The notes under the pieces are model-generated. The model saw only the letters and a list, made by a program, of their open reading frames with translations, was not told where the DNA came from and did no database searches. A stretch of DNA of 64,000 nt from positions 62,001-126,000 of the forward strand of contig REEN01000029.1 of NCBI GenBank assembly GCA_007695015.1, written 5' to 3'. This DNA comes from Marinilabiliales bacterium (GTDB lineage: Bacteria > Bacteroidota > Bacteroidia > Bacteroidales > PUMT01). This document shows, one piece after another, positions 33,816-41,760 of the stretch. A program made the translations under genes and the position numbers. Each line of letters begins with the position of its first letter. Position 1 is the first letter of the stretch.

Positions 33816-34772
33816 ATGTTAAGAGGGGCTGTATATTTTCGTGTATTGGTTTTATTCTGCCTGGTTGGGGGGCTGCATTCATGCAACGGCCGCCCCGAAA
33901 CTCTGAGGATCATCCATGCGGGCAGCCTATCGGTGCCCGTGCGCGAAGCAGCCGATTCGTTCGGGGCTCGCAACCCGGGAGTGCGGGTCCTTACCGAGGC
34001 CTGGGGCAGCAAGGCGGGAGCAAGAAGGATCAGCGACCTGGATGTGCCCTGCGATATCTTTATATCAGCCGATTACAATGTAATAGACTTATTCCTGATA
34101 CCCGGCCATGCTTCGTGGAACATTCCCTTTGCGGGTAACGAGATGGCAATCGTTTACAACACCGGGTCGCGCTACAGTGATGAGATTAATTCTGAGAACT
34201 GGTACCGGGTGCTGCTGAGGGATGATGTTGTCTATGGCAGGTCGGATCCCGATTCGGATCCCTGCGGGGTGAGGTCGGTATTTGTTACCCGGCTGGCTGA
34301 ATTGTATTATGAAGAGCCGGGCCTTTCGGACAGGCTTCTCTCGCGGCACCGCAACATGATAAGGCCCAAGGAGACCGAGCTGCTGGCGTTGCTTGAGAAG
34401 AACGTACTCGACTATATCTTCCTGTACCGTTCGGTCGCTGAGCAGCACCGGTTGCAGTTCGTGGAGCTTCCCGGCGAGCTTAACCTGAAGGATGCCGGAC
34501 TGAACGACTGGTACGCCAGGGCGAGCGTCGAGGTCAGGGGAACCCGCCCGGGAGAGACTATGACGGAAACAGGTGAGGCGATGATATACGGCATTACCAT
34601 CCCTCTTAAAACCCGGAACAGCATACTGGCAGAGGAGTTTGTAAGGTTTTTCCTTTCGGGGGATGGACAGGCCATCATGGAACGAAACGGCCAGAACAGC
34701 ATTGTGCCGGCAGTGTCTTCAACATACGGGATGGTGCCTGAGAGTCTCAGGCAGTTTGTGAAGTCAGAGTGA
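33816..34772 (+). CDS. wtpA: Tungstate/molybdate ABC transporter substrate-binding lipoprotein (WtpA-like)
   Basis: A 318-residue lipoprotein with a signal peptide ending in the lipobox LHSC (Cys near residue 23). The mature part has the oxyanion-binding motifs of the WtpA/ModA group: IIHAGSLSVPV, WGSKAGARRI and the late YGITIPLKTRN and FVRFFLSGDGQAIMERNG. It would capture tungstate or molybdate outside the cytoplasmic membrane. The choice of tungstate rests on the WtpA-like sequence and the neighbouring aor. Permease and ATPase follow directly. Confidence 0.85.
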   Translation: MLRGAVYFRVLVLFCLVGGLHSCNGRPETLRIIHAGSLSVPVREAADSFGARNPGVRVLTEAWGSKAGARRISDLDVPCDIFISADYNVIDLFLIPGHASWNIPFAGNEMAIVYNTGSRYSDEINSENWYRVLLRDDVVYGRSDPDSDPCGVRSVFVTRLAELYYEEPGLSDRLLSRHRNMIRPKETELLALLEKNVLDYIFLYRSVAEQHRLQFVELPGELNLKDAGLNDWYARASVEVRGTRPGETMTETGEAMIYGITIPLKTRNSILAEEFVRFFLSGDGQAIMERNGQNSIVPAVSSTYGMVPESLRQFVKSE

Positions 34773-34793
34773 TAAAGTTCATATGTCATCATT

Positions 34794-35582
34794 ATGCGAG
34801 GGCTTGATACGATGAGACTGGTGTTTATTCTTCTTGGGGGACTGGTGCTGTTGTTTATCATAGCGCCTCTTGCCGGGATGTTCATTGCCACCTCGCCGGC
34901 AGAGTTTTTTGAAACGGCTGCCGACAGGGAGGTGGCTGGAAGCATAGGACTTACATTGTGGACCTCTATGCTTGCCACCATTATATTCGGTGTAGCCGCC
35001 ATACCATTCGCCTGGATCCTTGCCAGGAAGAAGTTTCCCTTTAAGAAACTGGTATCAGCCATTATCGACGTTCCGGTTGTCATACCCCATTCGGCAGCAG
35101 GCATAGCAATACTGGGGTTCGTGTCGAGAGATACCGTGGTGGGGAGATTGGGGGAGAGTGTGGGACTGAGCTTCGTGGGCAGTGCAGCCGGCATTATACT
35201 GGCGATGGCATTCGTAAGCATCCCGTTCCTAATCAACGCGGCAAGGGACGGCTTTGCGGCGGTGCCCGAAAAACTGGAAAAGTCCGCTCTCGTTCTGGGC
35301 GCCTCTCCGGTTCGTGTCTTTTTCACTGTAAGCCTGCCGCTTGCCTGGCGATCAATTGTTTCGGGAATGATAATGATGTGGGCCAGGGGTATGAGTGAGT
35401 TTGGCGCTGTTGTGATTGTAGCGTACCACCCGATGATCACTCCGGTACTTATATATGAGAGGTTCGGGGCATTCGGACTTGCATATGCACGGCCCGTGGC
35501 GGTCGTTTTTATCTGTGTCTGCCTTGCCTTTTTTGTGCTGCTTCGCATGCTTTCATCAAAATATGACAATGCTGAAAGTTGA
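34794..35582 (+). CDS. wtpB: Tungstate/molybdate ABC transporter permease (WtpB-like)
   Basis: A 262-residue inner-membrane permease with six hydrophobic segments. It carries the EAA-loop motif for contact with the ATPase: LEKSALVLGASPVRVFFTV, continuing to LPLAWRSI. It passes the oxyanion delivered by the lipoprotein. The ATG at 34794 is 21 bp after the lipoprotein stop; an in-frame ATG six codons later is an alternative. It overlaps the ATPase gene by 20 bp. Confidence 0.88.
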   Translation: MRGLDTMRLVFILLGGLVLLFIIAPLAGMFIATSPAEFFETAADREVAGSIGLTLWTSMLATIIFGVAAIPFAWILARKKFPFKKLVSAIIDVPVVIPHSAAGIAILGFVSRDTVVGRLGESVGLSFVGSAAGIILAMAFVSIPFLINAARDGFAAVPEKLEKSALVLGASPVRVFFTVSLPLAWRSIVSGMIMMWARGMSEFGAVVIVAYHPMITPVLIYERFGAFGLAYARPVAVVFICVCLAFFVLLRMLSSKYDNAES

Positions 35583-36621
35583 AAACATATCGGTCAGACT
35601 GGGCAAATTTGAGCTGAGGGATATCAGCTTTGAAGCTGACCCGGGTGGGTACTTTGTGCTCCTTGGTATGTCGGGGTCAGGGAAGAGTGTGCTGCTGCAG
35701 GTTGTGGGGGGACTGATACGGCCTGACGGTGGGCGCGTGATACTGAACGGCCGGGATATTACGAACGAAAAGATACAGAAGCGGGGAGTGGGACTGGTCT
35801 TCCAGGATTCGGCCCTTTTCCCCCATATGAGCGTTTACAGGAATATTGCATACCCGCTGGTGTCGGCGGGTATTGGAGGCAAGGAGGTGCTCCGGCGGGT
35901 AGGTCAGCTTGCGGAGATAACGAGGGTGGGCCACCTGCTGAAACGATCACCCCGTAACCTTTCCGGGGGTGAACAGCAAAGGGTGGCACTTGCACGAGCC
36001 CTTGCCCCGGAGCCTGAGCTTCTGCTGCTGGATGAGCCGCTCTCTTCGCTTGACGTTCAGCTCAGGTCCGACCTCAGGGCTTTGCTGAGAGAGATAAACG
36101 GCGGCGGACAGACTATCATTCATGTAACACATGATTATGAGGAGGCTGCAATGCTGGCCGGGCGGATAGGCGTGATTGAGAATGGCACGGTGGTGCAGAC
36201 GGGAACTCCTGCTGAGGTGTTTTTAAATCCAGGCTCCGAATTTGTTGCCCGGTTTGTAGGTATCAGGAATATTTTTGGCGGTATCCTGGTTGGTGATACA
36301 GGCAGGCTGAGAAACTTTATTGCAGGAGGCATCAGGTTTAACCTGCTTAGCGATGAACCTCCTGGTGAAGGTTTTGTGGTGGTAAGGGCTGAAGATATTG
36401 TTATATCGGTTTCAAAACCATCCACTTCGGCCGTGAATAATTTTCCGGCAACGGTCATGTCCGTTCAGCCGGCGCGTGTCGGGACCGAGGTAATGGTTGA
36501 TACAGGCATGGAGCTTGGTGTGCTGGTTTCGGAAGAGTCGGTGGCATCACTGGGACTCGTGCCGGGAAAAAAAGTGTGGGTCAGCCTGAAGGCATCGGCA
36601 ATCAAATACATCAGAAGATGA
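35563..36621 (+). CDS. wtpC: Tungstate/molybdate ABC transporter ATP-binding protein (WtpC-like)
   Basis: A 352-residue ABC ATPase. Walker A is GMSGSGKSV (about residue 35-43), the signature is LSGGEQQRVALARAL, and Walker B is LLLLDEPLSSLD, followed by HVTHDYEEA. The C-terminal 110 residues form a TOBE-like region (NNFPATVMSVQPARVGTEV) that may sense the oxyanion. The ATG at 35563 is used. An earlier in-frame start at 35455 would run 128 bp into the permease gene and adds residues without similarity. The stop overlaps the next start as ATGA. Confidence 0.9.
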   Translation: MTMLKVENISVRLGKFELRDISFEADPGGYFVLLGMSGSGKSVLLQVVGGLIRPDGGRVILNGRDITNEKIQKRGVGLVFQDSALFPHMSVYRNIAYPLVSAGIGGKEVLRRVGQLAEITRVGHLLKRSPRNLSGGEQQRVALARALAPEPELLLLDEPLSSLDVQLRSDLRALLREINGGGQTIIHVTHDYEEAAMLAGRIGVIENGTVVQTGTPAEVFLNPGSEFVARFVGIRNIFGGILVGDTGRLRNFIAGGIRFNLLSDEPPGEGFVVVRAEDIVISVSKPSTSAVNNFPATVMSVQPARVGTEVMVDTGMELGVLVSEESVASLGLVPGKKVWVSLKASAIKYIRR

Positions 36622-37166
36622 GGGTGTTGAAGAATATGCTTATTGCAGGCGGTACAGGCCGCAATGCCGGAAAAACAGAGTATCTGTGCCGTATCATCGG
36701 CAGACTGTCGGGCGATAAGGAGATCATTACCCTGAAAATATCCGGCATAAAACCCGGTAATGACACCTGTCACGGCCGGCATGGCCCCCCGCCCGAGAAA
36801 TTCCGGCTGATTGAGGAGACCTGCCGTGACGGTGTGAAGGACAGCTCGAAGATGCTGCTGGCCGGGGCAGCCAGGGCATTTTATCTTCGGACAAGGGATG
36901 AGTTCCTGGAAGAGGCGCTGGACCACTTTTTAAAGGCCGTCGGCCAGCATGCTTTTATTCTGGCCGAATCTGCCAGGCTCAGAAAGATAGTCCGCCCCGG
37001 CCTCTTCATAATGGTCAGGAGGGAGGGTGATGAGGACACTATGAAGAGCGTTGCAGATCTCATCCATCTGGCAGATGTTACGGTCAGTTCAGACGGCGCA
37101 TCATTTGACCCGCAGCCTGAAAGGATCATACTGGATGAAAAGGGTTGGCATCTTGACGGTGACTGA
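36618..37166 (+). CDS. MobB-like P-loop nucleotide-binding protein
   Basis: A 182-residue protein with a Walker A motif, GGTGRNAGKT (about residues 10-19), in the position used by MobB and related G3E-like GTPases. A THG-type tail is not seen; instead there is HGRHGPPPEKF near residue 60. MobB helps attach GMP to the molybdopterin cofactor. AOR enzymes carry a non-nucleotide bis-pterin cofactor, so the role here is unclear; metal or pterin delivery is possible (inference). The start overlaps the upstream stop by four bases (ATGA). An upstream in-frame ATG at 36576 lies in the ATPase gene and is rejected. Confidence 0.65.
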   Translation: MRVLKNMLIAGGTGRNAGKTEYLCRIIGRLSGDKEIITLKISGIKPGNDTCHGRHGPPPEKFRLIEETCRDGVKDSSKMLLAGAARAFYLRTRDEFLEEALDHFLKAVGQHAFILAESARLRKIVRPGLFIMVRREGDEDTMKSVADLIHLADVTVSSDGASFDPQPERIILDEKGWHLDGD

Positions 37167-37206
37167 GCTCCGGCCCGGACAGCAAGGTAAGGTGAGTATA
37201 ATTGCT

Positions 37207-37214
37207 TATTTTTG
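37207..37214 (+). promoter_or_regulatory. Candidate -7 promoter box (TATTTTTG) for the moeA operon
   Basis: An exact TAnnTTTG match, 21 bp before the first moeA ATG, in the 69-bp gap after the MobB-like gene. A -33 box was not seen. Confidence 0.35.
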
Positions 37215-37235
37215 TATGGCGTTCAGTAAAAAAAT

Positions 37236-38420
37236 ATGATGTCTATGAAATCGTTAGAAGAAGCCCTCAGGATTGTTGGAGGAAATGCTGTAAGAATGAG
37301 GGATGAAAAGGTCCCTTTCAGTGAGGCAGTTGGCCGGGTGCTTGCAGAGGATGTCATATCAGATACCGACATGCCGCCCTTTAACAAATCGGCAATGGAC
37401 GGATTTGCCTGCAGGCGTGAAGACCTTGGGTCCAGGCTCAGGGTGACTGAAACAATAAAGGCGGGTGATATATCGCAAGAGCGGATCGGGCCGGGAATGT
37501 GTGCGAGGATAATGACAGGTGCCCGTGTCCCCGATGGAGCAGATTGTGTCGTAATGGTTGAGCATACCGTTAATGAGGGAGAAGATCATATCAGATTTAC
37601 AGGGGGCAAAACAGCCGTGAACATTGCATTCAAGGGCGAGGATATGAGGGAGGGCAGCGTTGCCCTTGAGAAAGGGACCCTTCTCAGGCCGCAGCATATA
37701 GCAATTCTTGCTTCGGCAGGCTGTACCCGCCCAATTGTTTACAGGCAACCAAGGGTTGCTGTTCTGACAACGGGCGACGAGATCGTTGAGCCGGATATTA
37801 AACCGCAGGGCACCTCCATACGTAACAGCAACGGGAGTCAGTTGATGGCCCAGGTGGCTGCTGCCGGCTGTGCCGGAGACTACAGGGGGATTGCAGGCGA
37901 CAGCATTGACGAAACAATGGCAGCCGTTACAGCTGCTATGAAGGAAAACGATGTTCTGCTTATTACCGGCGGGGTGTCGATGGGCGATTTTGATTTTGTT
38001 CCCCATGTTCTCAAAGAAGCCGGGTTTGAGTTGTTTTTTGAAAAGGTGGCGGTAAAACCGGGCCGTCCGACCGTGTTCGGGCGCAGGGAAAATGTTTTTG
38101 TTTTCGGGCTGCCTGGCAACCCCGTTTCATCATTCACCATATTTGAGCTTCTGGTTAAGCCCCTGGTTTATACCATGAGCGGCCATAATTACCGTCCCCC
38201 GGTATTGCGGTTTCCCATTGCAGTCGACTACAGCAGAAAGAAAGCCGACCGGGTGGCATGGTCGCCGGTAATTGTAACTGAAGGAGGCGGGGTGATGCCT
38301 GTGGAATATCATGGTTCGGCCCATATACATGCGCTTACTGATGCATGGGGACTGATGGCAATGCCTGCAGGTGTCTTTTCATACAAAAAAGGAGATTTGG
38401 TTGATGTTAGACAGTTATAA
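37236..38420 (+). CDS. moeA: Molybdopterin molybdenumtransferase (MoeA; may insert tungsten)
   Basis: A 394-residue MoeA of normal length. Motifs include MPPFNKSAMDGFA, TTGDEIVEP, GVSMGDFDFV and GLPGNPVSSF, which cover the catalytic subdomain and domain II. It inserts the oxyanion into adenylylated pyranopterin. It is the first gene of a tight group (moeA-moaA-moaC-lipoprotein-MOSC/MogA). Translation could start at 37236 or at the Met codons two or four codons later. moaA overlaps its end by 17 bp. Confidence 0.93.
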   Translation: MMSMKSLEEALRIVGGNAVRMRDEKVPFSEAVGRVLAEDVISDTDMPPFNKSAMDGFACRREDLGSRLRVTETIKAGDISQERIGPGMCARIMTGARVPDGADCVVMVEHTVNEGEDHIRFTGGKTAVNIAFKGEDMREGSVALEKGTLLRPQHIAILASAGCTRPIVYRQPRVAVLTTGDEIVEPDIKPQGTSIRNSNGSQLMAQVAAAGCAGDYRGIAGDSIDETMAAVTAAMKENDVLLITGGVSMGDFDFVPHVLKEAGFELFFEKVAVKPGRPTVFGRRENVFVFGLPGNPVSSFTIFELLVKPLVYTMSGHNYRPPVLRFPIAVDYSRKKADRVAWSPVIVTEGGGVMPVEYHGSAHIHALTDAWGLMAMPAGVFSYKKGDLVDVRQL

Positions 38421-39213
38421 CAGGAGGATAAATTACCTGCGCGTTTCGGTAACGGACAGGTGCAATCTGCGGTGCCGGTATTGCATGCCCTGTGGTGATT
38501 TTGTTATGCTCAGGCATGAAGATATCCTGCGTTTCGCCGAAATAGCAGAGGTTGTTCGCGAGGGCGCTGCCATGGGAATTGACAGGGTGCGGATAACCGG
38601 CGGCGAGCCATTGGTTAGAAGGGATATAGTGAAACTTACGGGTATGATTGCTTCCGTAAAAGGGATAAAAGATCTGTCAATGACCACCAACGGTATTTTG
38701 CTTGAAAGATTTGCCGGCCCGCTTCGGGAGGCGGGACTGATGCGGGTGAATGTAAGCCTTGACACAATGGACAGGTCTAGGTTCAGTGAGCTTACCTCGG
38801 GTGGCAATATTGACGATGTGATAAGGGGTATAGATGCCGCTCTGTCGGCCGGGCTTGGCCCGGTAAAGATAAACTGTGTAGTTAACAGTTCGACCGGTTT
38901 TTCAGGTTCATCCGACGCCGGGGCCGTAAAGGAGTTTGCAGAAAACAGGGGGCTTCAGGTTAGATTTATCCACCAGATGGACCTCGACGGCGGTGAGTTT
39001 TCGGTTGTCGAAGGAGGTGAAGGTGGCGACTGCTCCAGGTGCAACCGGCTGAGGCTGACTGCCAGCGGCAAAGTCAAGCCCTGCCTTTTCAGCGATATAG
39101 GCTTTGATGTACGCACCCTCGGGGCGCGAAATGCCCTGCTTGCCGCGGTTACATACAAACCGGAGCATGGAACTGCATGCAGTAAAGATCATTTTTATAA
39201 TATCGGAGGATGA
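38404..39213 (+). CDS. moaA: GTP 3',8-cyclase MoaA, short form
   Basis: A 269-residue radical SAM enzyme. The N-terminal cluster CX3CX2C is in TDRCNLRCRYCMP, and the GGEP motif is in ITGGEPL. The C-terminal cluster CX2CX13C is in CSRCNRLRL...KPC, followed by LFSDIG. The C-terminal Gly-Gly needed for GTP binding is present (NIGG). It is about 55 residues shorter than typical MoaA: the stretch between VRFIH and the second cluster is only about 25 residues. It makes the first intermediate of pyranopterin synthesis from GTP. The ATG at 38404 is preferred over 38371, as it leads directly into the family start. Confidence 0.88.
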   Translation: MLDSYNRRINYLRVSVTDRCNLRCRYCMPCGDFVMLRHEDILRFAEIAEVVREGAAMGIDRVRITGGEPLVRRDIVKLTGMIASVKGIKDLSMTTNGILLERFAGPLREAGLMRVNVSLDTMDRSRFSELTSGGNIDDVIRGIDAALSAGLGPVKINCVVNSSTGFSGSSDAGAVKEFAENRGLQVRFIHQMDLDGGEFSVVEGGEGGDCSRCNRLRLTASGKVKPCLFSDIGFDVRTLGARNALLAAVTYKPEHGTACSKDHFYNIGG

Positions 39214-39677
39214 CCAGAATGGACAGGAAACTGACACATACCGACAACAAGGGCAGGGCCGCGATGGTTGATGTCGGCCACAAATCCGAGCAATTGCGGA
39301 TTGCGACGGCACGCGGTTTTATAAGGATGCAGCCCACGACGGTTGAGCTTGTACGCCTGAACAGTATAAAAAAAGGTGATGTTTTGAAGGTGGCCGAGAT
39401 TGCAGGAATTCAGGCGGCAAAGCAGACACCTGCCCTTATCCCCCTGTGCCATAACCTTGAATTGTCGCAGGTAATTGTTACAGCTTCAATAATGGATGAC
39501 GGCATTGAGGTTAGGACGGAATGCAGGTGTACGGGCAGAACCGGCGTTGAGATGGAGGCGCTTACCGCTGCCGGTATTGCCTTGCTTACTATATACGACA
39601 TGTGCAAATCGGCCGACAAGACAATGGTGATAGAGGGAATATCGCTGACCGGAAAATCAAAAAAGGAGGTCCGGTAA
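39210..39677 (+). CDS. moaC: Cyclic pyranopterin monophosphate synthase
   Basis: A 155-residue MoaC with all family motifs: KGRAAMVDVGHK at the start, KQTPALIPLCHNLEL in the middle, and TGRTGVEMEALTAA and IYDMCKS towards the end. It converts the MoaA product to cyclic pyranopterin monophosphate. Its ATG overlaps the moaA stop (ATGA), implying coupled translation. Confidence 0.96.
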   Translation: MTRMDRKLTHTDNKGRAAMVDVGHKSEQLRIATARGFIRMQPTTVELVRLNSIKKGDVLKVAEIAGIQAAKQTPALIPLCHNLELSQVIVTASIMDDGIEVRTECRCTGRTGVEMEALTAAGIALLTIYDMCKSADKTMVIEGISLTGKSKKEVR

Positions 39678-40327
39678 TGGAAAAATCATTTACCCCGCAA
39701 TCAAAGCTCATGGTTCTGCTACCGGTCATCCTGGTATGGGTGCTGTGCAGCTGCGGCAACCGGAAGACATATGACTTCAGCAGGACACCATCTTTTTCAG
39801 GCGATAATGTAAACGCTGTAATAGAGATACCGGCAGGAACAAACCGGATAATAACATGGGACCCCGGACAGCGTGCATTCATTACCGGGCAGCAGGAGCA
39901 TACAGGCAGGGAGATGGTTGATTTTTTGCCTTTTCCTGCCAACTATGGCTTTGTGCCCGGGACATTCACCGATCCGGTTTTGGGTGGTGACGGCCGGCCG
40001 GTCGGTATAATGGTCATTTGCGAATCTCTTCCCACAGGCACACTTATAGAGGTTGTGCCGGTACTGGTCTTCTATTTCGACGATGACGAAGGGCCGCGCA
40101 ACAGGCTTACTGATCCGGTTGTTTTAGCCGTGCCTGCAAGTAAAACGCTGCGTGTCATACAGGCGGTAACATACGAGGAGCTGTTTGATGATTATCCTGA
40201 CATTGTAGATATTGTTGTCAGATGGTTTACTTCCTGCAAAGGAAAAGATGTCAGGCAGCTGCGTGCTATGGGTGACGGTGATGTCGCACTGAATGAAATA
40301 AAAAAGTGGGAGGTAAGGAGGTTCTGA
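39677..40327 (+). CDS. Lipoprotein with a degenerate inorganic pyrophosphatase domain
   Basis: A 216-residue lipoprotein with a signal peptide and lipobox Cys near residue 25 (LCSCGN). The mature part follows the family I pyrophosphatase fold: VNAVIEIPAG, PFPANYGFVPGTFTDP and VVLAVPASKT match canonical strands. However, the metal-binding DxDPxD motif reads DGRPVG (residues 105-110), so two of three Asp are lost, and the usual Lys and Glu after IEIPAG are not present. It is likely catalytically inactive or altered. It sits in a cofactor operon that releases pyrophosphate in the cytoplasm, yet is exported. The ATG overlaps the last base of moaC; an earlier start at 39602 lacks the signal peptide at its N-terminus. 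Confidence 0.75.
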   Translation: MEKSFTPQSKLMVLLPVILVWVLCSCGNRKTYDFSRTPSFSGDNVNAVIEIPAGTNRIITWDPGQRAFITGQQEHTGREMVDFLPFPANYGFVPGTFTDPVLGGDGRPVGIMVICESLPTGTLIEVVPVLVFYFDDDEGPRNRLTDPVVLAVPASKTLRVIQAVTYEELFDDYPDIVDIVVRWFTSCKGKDVRQLRAMGDGDVALNEIKKWEVRRF

Positions 40328-40335
40328 TTCAATTT

Positions 40336-41277
40336 ATGATGAAAAGAAAAACACTGACAGTAGTCTCTGTAAACATATCAGAGGTCAAGGGTACCGTAAA
40401 AAAACCCGCACCGTTCATTCAACTGGGTGACAAAGGAATTGAGGGTGATGCTCATGCCGGATTCTGGCACAGGCAGGTAAGCCTGCTGGGAGAGGAGAGT
40501 GTAAAGAGATTTGCAAAGGAGCTGGGAAGGGTGCCCGGGCCGGGTGAGTTTGCAGAAAACATTACCACCAGGGGGCTGGAGCTTAAAGACGCATTGCCAT
40601 TAGACAGGATCGTATCAGAAAATGCCGGGCTGGAGATAACCCAGATCGGCAAGAAATGCCATGGTACGGGTTGCGCCATTTATAACGAGACCGGCAACTG
40701 TGTGATGCCAAAGGAGGGGGTGTTCGCCAGGGTAATCAGGGGAGGAAGGCTTAAAGCCGGCGATCGTATTGAATATGTGCCCCGTCTCTACCGTTTTCTG
40801 GTGATCACCCTGAGCGACAGGGCCAGCAGCGGCGAATATGAAGACAGGAGCGGTCCCGCCATTAACAGTTTTCTGGAGGGGCATTTTGAACAGCTTAAAA
40901 GAGGAATACAGACTGATAATGTTATTATGCCTGATGATGCGGTGAAGCTGCGTGATCTGCTGGAGAAATCCTGCACGGGGCAGTATGACTTTATTATAAC
41001 TACAGGCGGCACCGGTGTCGGTGTCCGGGATATCTGTCCGGATGTCGTCAGGCCGATGCTTGACAAGGAGATACCTGGTATTATGGAGATGATCAGGGTG
41101 AAGTATGGCGCCGATAAGCCCAATGCACTTCTCAGCAGGGGGGTGGCCGGACTTATGGGGTCTGCCTTTGTCTACACCCTTCCCGGAAGCGTCAGGGCGG
41201 TTAACGAGTATATGACAGAGATAGTTAAGACGATGGACCACCTGCTCTTTATGTACCACGGAATAGATGCACACTGA
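40336..41277 (+). CDS. MOSC-domain / MogA (molybdopterin adenylyltransferase) fusion
   Basis: A 313-residue fusion. Residues about 1-150 are a MOSC domain, with KGIEGDAHAG and the conserved Cys in GKKCHGTGCAIY. Residues about 158-310 are a MogA/MoaB domain: VITLSDRASSGEYEDRSGP, FIITTGGTGVGVRD and the end segment TLPGSVRAV. MogA adenylylates pyranopterin before metal insertion by MoeA. MOSC domains bind sulfur or cofactor. The fusion may channel or sulfurate the cofactor (inference). The ATG at 40336 follows the previous stop by 8 bp; a start at 40306 overlaps it. Confidence 0.92.
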   Translation: MMKRKTLTVVSVNISEVKGTVKKPAPFIQLGDKGIEGDAHAGFWHRQVSLLGEESVKRFAKELGRVPGPGEFAENITTRGLELKDALPLDRIVSENAGLEITQIGKKCHGTGCAIYNETGNCVMPKEGVFARVIRGGRLKAGDRIEYVPRLYRFLVITLSDRASSGEYEDRSGPAINSFLEGHFEQLKRGIQTDNVIMPDDAVKLRDLLEKSCTGQYDFIITTGGTGVGVRDICPDVVRPMLDKEIPGIMEMIRVKYGADKPNALLSRGVAGLMGSAFVYTLPGSVRAVNEYMTEIVKTMDHLLFMYHGIDAH

Positions 41278-41499
41278 CAGTGGTGCGGATCCTGGCCCCG
41301 GAGCAGACTGCTTGCCGGTCCTGTGCGGATATGTAAATGCCTGTGCTTACGCCTCAAAGGTTCCTGATGGTGTGTAAGAATAATGATGCGGGTCCCTGTC
41401 CTGGCGGGAGGTGGCAAGGTTGCCTGAACCGGACAATTTTTACCGCGTCTAAATAAAGGGGGTTCGATTGCAAAATTATTTTACAAAATGATTTTTTAA

Positions 41500-41507
41500 T
41501 ATATTTG
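41500..41507 (+). promoter_or_regulatory. -7 promoter box (TATATTTG) for tRNA-Phe
   Basis: An exact TAnnTTTG match ending 12 bp upstream of the tRNA-Phe 5' end. Confidence 0.6.
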
Positions 41508-41519
41508 CAGTCCCTTAAA

Positions 41520-41592
<73 letters not shown>

Positions 41593-41598
41593 CACCGC

Positions 41599-41619
41599 AA
41601 GGCAGCCTGAGGCTGCCTT
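41599..41619 (+). terminator. Intrinsic terminator of tRNA-Phe
   Basis: A perfect 9-bp stem AAGGCAGCC/GGCTGCCTT with loop TGA, followed by a T-rich stretch. Confidence 0.85.
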
Positions 41620-41672
41620 TGTCTGTTTTACAGCCCTGGAATCGATCTCCCGCTACAGCCTGGCTCCTCGCT

Positions 41673-41695
41673 AAATCAGCCCCCCGGGCTGATTT
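41673..41695 (+). terminator. Terminator-like hairpin between the duplicated tRNA ends
   Basis: A perfect 10-bp stem AAATCAGCCC/GGGCTGATTT with loop CCC and five T at its 3' side. Confidence 0.6.
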
Positions 41696-41760
41696 TTAAC
41701 GCTCGGCCCGGTTCGATTCCAGGTGGTACCACACCGCAAGGCAGCCTGAGGCTGCCTTGC

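Noticed and set aside
32708-34012. 434-codon leftward open frame opposite aor and the start of the lipoprotein gene
   Set aside because: It is antisense to a well-conserved enzyme, has no recognisable domain, and reflects the codon bias of the sense strand.
34412-35569. 385-codon leftward open frame opposite the transporter genes
   Set aside because: Rich in Ser, Thr, Pro and Ile in a pattern expected from reading a membrane-protein gene backwards; no motif seen.
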